From Ophioceras dolichostomum (Eukaryota; Ascomycota; Sordariomycetes; Magnaporthales; Ophioceraceae): a DNA stretch of 64,000 bases. The position numbers were made by a program, and so were the translations under genes. Positions 58,086 through 64,000 of the stretch are shown here, one piece after another (the first letter of the stretch is position 1; each line of letters opens with the position of its first letter). Below the pieces are notes generated by a model, which was not told the DNA's origin, ran no database searches, and saw only the letters and a list, made by a program, of their open reading frames with translations. The stretch spans positions 1 through 64,000 of the forward strand of contig PYST01000072.1 of NCBI GenBank assembly GCA_003049485.1, in the 5' to 3' direction.

Positions 58086-59805
58086 CTTGCCCAGGTGGTT
58101 TGGTTGTTGCCTCCCCGCTCAACTCGCAAGTTGGCTACCGCAGAGACCTGTATTTCTAATCTGTCTGTCTGGTTGGGCTTTCTCTGCGCCTATCCGCCCT
58201 GGGTACCTACCCAAGAGCGGGTTGATGCTTGTCTCACCTCGACAAGGTAAAGCAGAAAAGCTCCAGTTCCAGCGCGACCAACCGCAGTAGCAGCAGGAGT
58301 TCTAGCTTTCCCTGGGTCACCCTCGGCTTAGGCAGCTAAGGACTTGCGATAGGGGCACGTAGAGTCACCAAAGGCTTGATTTCTCGAATCTCTCGCGCTC
58401 TGAATAAAGACGAATATGAGGTCATCGCCGTTGTTGTAGGAGGGGCAACAGGCAGTATAAATGCAACGGCGCAGGGGTCGTTCTTGGTGGGGGTGTGCCC
58501 AGTCCGGGGCCCGTGCACGCCTATCGGGGATCTATCGAGCTGTGAGGCACGCACCCTTTCCAGCCGACCGCCAGCCGCGAACCGGGGCTCGGCCTTTTAA
58601 TCCAACCACCACCACACACACACGCACACACTTTACCGACTAACCTCACCTCACCTCTTTCCCCTTTGTGCGCCCTTTTCCCTCTCTTTCCACGGAACAT
58701 GACCAGTTCCCTATTCCCGTTTTCTTTTCTTGCCTTCTCTATGGGAAAGATCTCGGGAGATTCTGAAGTTAAAGACCTGTCGTCTTCTCCCGAGTCCTAC
58801 CCTGCAGCCTTCCCGAAGCTGACTGAGCTCGGATCTCCATGGGTGACGCTATCCAGCTCCAAGGGCAGGTCGACAGTTTTGGAACTCATCTGCGCTGTCA
58901 AACTCGGTTGAGTTTGATGCCGGCCTACGGACATCTAGGGTTCAATATGTTTGGTAAGTTATCTGGTTCTTCCTGTTCTGTGACCTCTCCCTTCCTCCCT
59001 GCCCGGCGCCTCTTCTTCCGCACCGGCGCTTGGCCCGGACATGGCGAGGTGGTGACCGCCACCCCTCGAGCGACGCCGATCTTCTGGATATGTCAGGATC
59101 CAAAGGCGAGATCGAGATTCCCTTTCTTGTTTTGTGGGAAATCGTGGCCTTATTTTTGGCGAGCTGTTTCCTGCGTCATCTCCACCTTCGGAAGATGCGT
59201 CATTAGTACTAACAGAAGAGTCCGTGTACGCAGGAAAACTAAGATCGTGGACTACCAAGTTCATCTATTGTCTGAGGCGGTCCAAGGATTGGTAGCATGT
59301 CGGAGCTCCCAAGACGATTACCAGCACAGCACCCCCTTCGAGACTTGGTGCGACCCAATTCTTCCGTCAAGGTGGTCCATGACAATGACTCCGTCGCCCT
59401 TGTTGTCCCCGGCATCAACCACAGTGTTCGAACCGGTGCGTCCGGACATGTTCATCTCGCCATCTACCCAGCTCCGCCAGCAAACACATACATCTCGCTC
59501 GACAAAAATATACAGGCTTTCTTTTGCCGTAAAGAGTTATATACAGAAACGCAAAAAAAACGAAACAACCGCGCCCCCAACCCACTCAAAAACAACCCAA
59601 CGCCCGCCACACCCAGCCGAAAAAATGCCCCGTCTTATTCCGACCGTCCAATCCAACCGAACACAGAATGCATCGAGAGCGGGGGTATACACAGAGTGGT
59701 TCGAAGAGGGGGAAATTTGAACCAAGGGAAAGAATGTGAGAGGGCGAAGCCAGAACAAGCAAATTATGCTCCAGGTAAGAAGGGCGGTTTCCCCCCATCG
59801 CTGAA
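58086..59805. other. Spacer kae1/epl1
   Basis: kae1 promoter and epl1 3' region (both minus strand). A plus-strand frame of 293 codons at 58839-59720 is open, but has no domain, is low in family-like content and overlaps the likely epl1 3' UTR; I do not call it. Short T- and A-rich runs only. Confidence 0.4.
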
Positions 59806-61875
59806 TCATGCACCGTTTTGCTGCTGAGCGCCAGACGCCGCAGAGCCAGCCACGCCACCGCTCGCAGTCGAAGACGACAACGGCAGTGCAGGTCTGCCTG
59901 CCGGCCCGACCCCATTAGTCAGGGCGGCGGCATGGGCATGAGCGGGGTCGATCCGACGAGCAGGCACCCCGACGACGATGGGGATGGTTGTTCGGAACCT
60001 GAGGGCGTGGATGTCGTAAGGGTCAACCTCGTACACCGCCTGCCCATCGTCGTTATCGTCCTCGCTGTCGTCATCATACTTCCACCTGTCGGAGCCCGAA
60101 GAATCGATGCCAAACGAGGCCGAGAGGTCTGACGGACGACTACTCTTGTGGTTGCTGCTGACGGTCCGCCGATCAATCCACAGCCTGTTGAGTCGGCCGT
60201 ATCGTCGGCGATACTCCCTCGGTCGCGCCGAATATTCTTCATCGTCCTCGGTCAAACCTTGGAAGACGACAGGGGCGAGTTTCGAGGTCCTGGCCAGTGC
60301 CGCCGCCGACAACGACCCTGCCTGTACTCCCGCTCCCGGCGCCGGTTCAAGCGAGTCCAGCTCCATGGGTTCCGGCTCGCCCAGATCATCTGCCGATGCC
60401 GACGCCGAGTTAGGCGGAGTCATCAGGTACTGCACCTTGGCCGGCCGGTAACCCGTCTTGGGCCGATTCGCGACGGGCTCCACGGGGTCACGCGTCACGT
60501 CTACATGATTGTTGTTCCACCTCCGGTGGCTCTCTATCTTCGTTTCGACGTCGATGCGCATCTCGTTCTCCTTCTCCGCTTGTTGGTCGATAAGGAGGGC
60601 GAGGTCTGTCTCGTTGGACCGACCATCTGGACGCAGGGGCGCACGGAGCGGGCCGGCCGGAGGTCGCTGGATCTGAGGCACGTCTGAAGGCTTCTTCCTC
60701 TGGGGCTGGAGAGCTGTCAGTTTCACGAGTTCGAGAACAAGAGAGATGTTTGCCAAGTGGCAGGGCAGAACGGAACGCCTTACCTTTGTGGCGAAGAGGT
60801 CATCGTCGTCTGTCTTGATGCCCAGTTTGATCTTGGTGCTCTTGAGCTGTGCCCTGTGGTCGAAGACGGCCTTGTCCAGCTGCAGCAGATCTCGCTTGAG
60901 CTGCTCACGCTTCTGTGCCTGCAGGATGAGCTCCCTCCCTTCCTCAAGCTCCCTGCGTAGACGCTTCAGCTTGTCTGCGCTCTGCACATCCCTTTGCCTC
61001 GTCTTGCGCGTTTGTCGGACCTCGCGCCGCCTGAAGCAGACAAATGGATCCATGTCATCACTCTCCTGGTGCGTTTCGAACTTCAGACTTGGATGGAGCG
61101 GCCCCTTTTTGGCCTGCCGTTGAGATCTCCAATAGTCATATAGAGGTTTGGCGTGAACCATCACCATGGGGGAATCCAGGTCGTTGAGACCCTGCACCAT
61201 GAAGTCATATGGCAGCAAAGTGTTGTCGACGGCGGCAAAGGGCACCTGTATCGAGGCAGTCTCCTCGAAGACCTCCATGATGCACTCGAAGTCATCTTCG
61301 GACAGGTGGGCGACCCCTGAGCCGAGGCCCTGGTTGTGCGACTTGAGAAAGGCCTCATCATCCTGGGTCATGTCATACTGGCATCCTATGCACTCCTCGA
61401 CCGTCTGGGAGAAGCGGATGTAGTTGCTCGGCTCAGCGAACTTGGACGGGTACAGCTCGTCATAGTTGAGCTGGCTCTCCTGTGGTGGTGGAACAGGGAT
61501 TTCCTTGTCCGCACTGGTGCCTGAAGTTTGCAAGACCGCTTGAAGATGATATTCCTAAAATCGCAAAGCGCGTTAGCATACAAACTCTTTTCAAAAATCC
61601 GGATCAGCGACGCAGTGCGTCGTCGAGGGTGGTGGGTTGAAGGGGTTGATGGGGAGGCTTGGCTTCTGATGTCACGTGCAGCTGCACGTGATATCGTCAA
61701 TCGGCCATACGACAAAATTTTAACTGACATTTTCTTCGGCTTGCTCGACGCCGGTCGCGATCTGAGTCTCGTTTGTGAGTGACTCATATTCGGATGCGTC
61801 GATTTCGTCCTCTCTGAGCACTGGCAGAAGTGTTTTGCCGTTGAGCTTCTTGTAGCGGACTTTGCGTGTTGCCAT
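59806..61875 (-). CDS. epl1: Enhancer of polycomb-like Epl1 (NuA4 subunit)
   Basis: Scaffold of the Piccolo NuA4 histone H4/H2A acetyltransferase, bridging Esa1, Yng2 and Eaf6 to the nucleosome. Exons (minus) 61875-61729, 61554-60784 and 60705-59806 give 605 residues. The basic N-terminus RKVRYKKLNGKTLLPVLRED is the conserved nucleosome-contacting start. The EPcA domain follows: YDELYPSKFAEPSNYIRFSQ, CIGCQYDMTQDDEAFL, YDYWRSQRQAKKGPL, DPFVCFRRREVRQTRKTRQR, ending at QPQRKKPSDVPQ. The third exon is disordered, with an acidic stretch and a closing Gln-rich QQQNGA. Exon 3 must start at 60705 (CTCCAG), since the other nearby AG breaks frame. Intron 1 contains a 20-bp palindrome with two CACGTG boxes. 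Confidence 0.94.
61672..61691. repeat. 20-bp perfect palindrome with two CACGTG boxes
   Basis: TCACGTGCAGCTGCACGTGA equals its own reverse complement. It contains two CACGTG E-boxes around a central CAGCTG and lies wholly inside epl1 intron 1 (61728-61555). CACGTG is bound by bHLH factors such as Cbf1/Pho4-type proteins. Confidence 0.9.
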
Positions 61876-62850
61876 GGTGGCCTGCCCGCGACCAGCTCAG
61901 TGGCTTGCGACCGAAAAAAAAATCTGGCGGGCAGCCTGCGGAAAATCCGCGTAGAAAAAAAATCAAGTCATAAAACAAGGCTTGCGAAAACAACCTTTTG
62001 ACTTTTTTTGATAGAAATCGCCCGTCTATGATGGTATTTTGATGCTCGAATTCTGACCGCTGGATGAGGTGACGTTGATTGTTTGGGCGCAAATTTTGCT
62101 GGTAGCAGCTCTGTTGCCATCAAATCGCCACTTTTGATGGGCGTTGATTGGCTGTGGTTGCCGAGTACGGAGGTACTTTGTTGGCCTGATCGTCATCAAT
62201 CTCCCGCCTGCAGTGGAAAAGGGGCGGAGCCAATATCAAAAACTTTTTCCACTGTCCGGCTTCTGGTAGCTTGCGAACCACCAGCAATGCGGATGCTCCC
62301 ACCACTTCTCAGGACAGCATTTGGGACTGACTGTGATCGCGATTAACTAACAGTTCAGTTGACTTTCAAAATACTAATAAACCAAAAGAAAAAAGTTCAA
62401 CTACTTTTTTTTTCTTTTTTTCTGCACTGTGATGCAAAGGTCAAAAAACTTCGGTTGGCGCCACAGTGACATTGTGCAGCCACAAGGACGCATTGACTCT
62501 GCTCATTCGGGACAGGCCGCACGTGACAGCTACCCCTCGATGTTCCTCGCGAGCCACCCCGCGGCTTACATAAGTCTCCGACCCCCTTACCCCACTCGAC
62601 CTGCTTTCGACCCGACCATTGCTTTACAGCACCAAGGAGGCGGTCGTTGTAATTTCAGCCTTACCGCGGCACCAATCCACCAACAAAAGTTCCTATAACA
62701 TCCGTCGCCGAATCCCTTAACGAACAAAACCGCTGCCCCAACGCAGACGGTCGGTGGAGCACCAGCTGGAGCGAACCCCATCGAATTTGCCCCTCATCGA
62801 TCGCGATCCGTTATAGACCAGACTGACCCCACGAACGAACGCCGCCCGCC
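61876..62850. promoter_or_regulatory. Divergent promoter region epl1/cnb1
   Basis: Upstream region of two divergent genes; A/T runs near 61910-61960 and 62400-62420. Open frames are short and unrecognised. Confidence 0.4.
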
Positions 62851-63900
62851 ATGGGAAATACCACCAGCGCGGTCCTGGACAACATTGTCCAGGGCTCCAA
62901 CTGTCCGTCTCGCCACTCTCTCCTCGTGCCCCTTGGTTGAGGCCGCCAGCCATTGTTGCGCTGCTGTTGCGCTGCTGTTGTGTGGATGCTGCGTGAAGGT
63001 CTCTCGGCAATACTGACCAGTGGCGGCGGGGCTGTTCGCGTGTCACAGTTGATCGAGAGGAAGTCGACAGGCTGAAGAAGAGGTTCATGAAGCTTGACAA
63101 GGTGCGTGATTACTGCGTTGTCTCGGTGCTCCCGTGCCGTGGCGAGTATTGGAGTGCGCTCAAGCAGAAAGACTGACGAGACGAATGATTCACGCGCATT
63201 TAGGATAACTCCGGCACCATAGAGCGCGACGAGTTCCTTAGCCTACCGCAGATCTCGTCGAACCCGTTAGCAACAAGGTAGGTTGAGATACCAGCCCGGC
63301 CGTTGTTTTCTTTCGTCTCGAAATGCCATACTGTAGCTTCCACACAGCCCCTTATCGGGAAGAAGGATGACAATCGCCAATCCCAACCGCCATAGACACC
63401 AAGATTTTTCGTCTTTGGGGCAACGAGAGTCGGAATGGGAGTCGGTGCGGCAGTAGCAGCCGAACTCCCTGTCGAGACAGATGAAAGATGGAGAGGGAAT
63501 CGGAAGAACAAAAGCCGTTGAGAGAATGAAACTCTGACTCGGCTTGCTGGAAAAAAACACAACAGGATGATCGCCATCTTCGACGAGGACGGCGGCGGCG
63601 ACGTCGACTTCCAGGAGTTCGTCTCGGGCCTGTCCGCCTTCTCGAGCAAGGGCAACAAGGAGCAGAAGCTCCGTTTCGCCTTCAAGGTGTACGACATCGA
63701 CCGCGACGGCTACATCAGCAACGGCGAGCTCTTCATCGTGCTCAAGATGATGGTCGGGTCCAACCTCAAGGACCAGCAGCTGCAGCAGATCGTGGACAAG
63801 ACCATCATGGAGGCCGACCTAGACAAGGACGGCAAGATCAGCTTCGAGGAGTTCACCAAGATGGTGGAGAACACGGATGTCAGCATAAACATGACGCTAG
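62851..63900 (+). CDS. cnb1: Calcineurin regulatory subunit B (3' partial)
   Basis: Calcium-binding regulatory subunit of the calcineurin phosphatase, activating CnaA/Cna1 in calcium and stress signalling. Exons in the window: 62851-62902, 63049-63101, 63204-63277 and 63566-63900. MGNTTS is an N-myristoylation signal. Four EF-hands are seen: DKDNSGTIERDEF, DEDGGGDVDFQEF, DIDRDGYISNGEL and DLDKDGKISFEEF. The frame stops at a donor (CTAG/GTCAGT) in SINMTLG; family members end with only a few more residues (typically QF), so the missing last exon must be tiny and beyond 64000, because 63902-64000 contains no AG acceptor. The exon sum is therefore incomplete. Confidence 0.95.
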
Positions 63901-64000
63901 GTCAGTTATATATATATATCTCTCTTTCTCCTTCTTCTTTCTCGACGGTGTCTTTCCTCTTTCTTTATTCCGTTTCCAACTGCAACTTTTACTCGATATA

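Noticed and set aside
58839..59720. 293-codon plus-strand open frame between kae1 and epl1
   Set aside because: No recognisable domain, composition changes along its length, another long frame overlaps it, and it lies over the probable epl1 3' UTR.

Overview
This is a gene-dense piece of a filamentous ascomycete nuclear genome (Pezizomycotina, most likely Sordariomycetes; the class is an inference from protein content and gene style). The genes have many short GT-AG introns of roughly 60-250 bases, long low-complexity Ser/Pro/Gln linkers, and spacers of 0.3-2.7 kb. There are no operons, ribosome-binding sites, CRISPR arrays or intact transposons. I could assemble 21 protein-coding genes and one intron-containing tRNA. 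Where exon coordinates are given, splice sites and reading phase were followed by hand and the summed exon length is a multiple of three. The exception is cnb1, which runs off the right edge.

Left part (1-11 kb): urc1 (GTP-cyclohydrolase-II-like uracil-catabolism protein, 17 exons, minus) and a uracil phosphoribosyltransferase (minus) flank the elongation factor gene elf1 (plus). They are followed by the cohesin-release factor WAPL (plus). Urc1 and UPRT both belong to the fungal URC uracil-degradation pathway, so this is probably a small pyrimidine-nitrogen locus with an unrelated gene inside it.

Middle part (12-37 kb): Rheb GTPase (with a 37-N assembly gap in a poly-C intron), cytosolic seryl-tRNA synthetase, tRNA-Tyr(GUA), a ZUP1/C78-type deubiquitinase, ITP pyrophosphatase, Fap7/AK6, a P5B vacuolar ATPase (Ypk9/ATP13A type), NAP1 histone chaperone and 3-phosphoglycerate dehydrogenase. 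The two serine genes (SerRS and phosphoglycerate dehydrogenase) each carry one perfect Gcn4/CPC1-type TGAC/GTCA heptamer within about 200 bases of the start.

Right part (39-64 kb): class V myosin, a SAM-dependent CFA-synthase-like methyltransferase, a 62-residue complex I accessory subunit, BUR1/CDK9 kinase, an unrecognised multi-pass membrane protein, the AMPK/SNF1 beta subunit, KAE1, the NuA4 subunit EPL1, and calcineurin B (last exon beyond the window).

Nearly everything is conserved housekeeping machinery. The unusual signals are in gene architecture: a 4-nt microexon and a GC-AG intron in urc1, a second GC-AG intron in fap7, a 15-nt microexon in the membrane-protein gene, a stop-free 177-nt (3n) candidate intron in the deubiquitinase, and a perfect 20-bp palindrome holding two CACGTG boxes inside EPL1 intron 1. 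I found no convincing previously undescribed multi-gene system.
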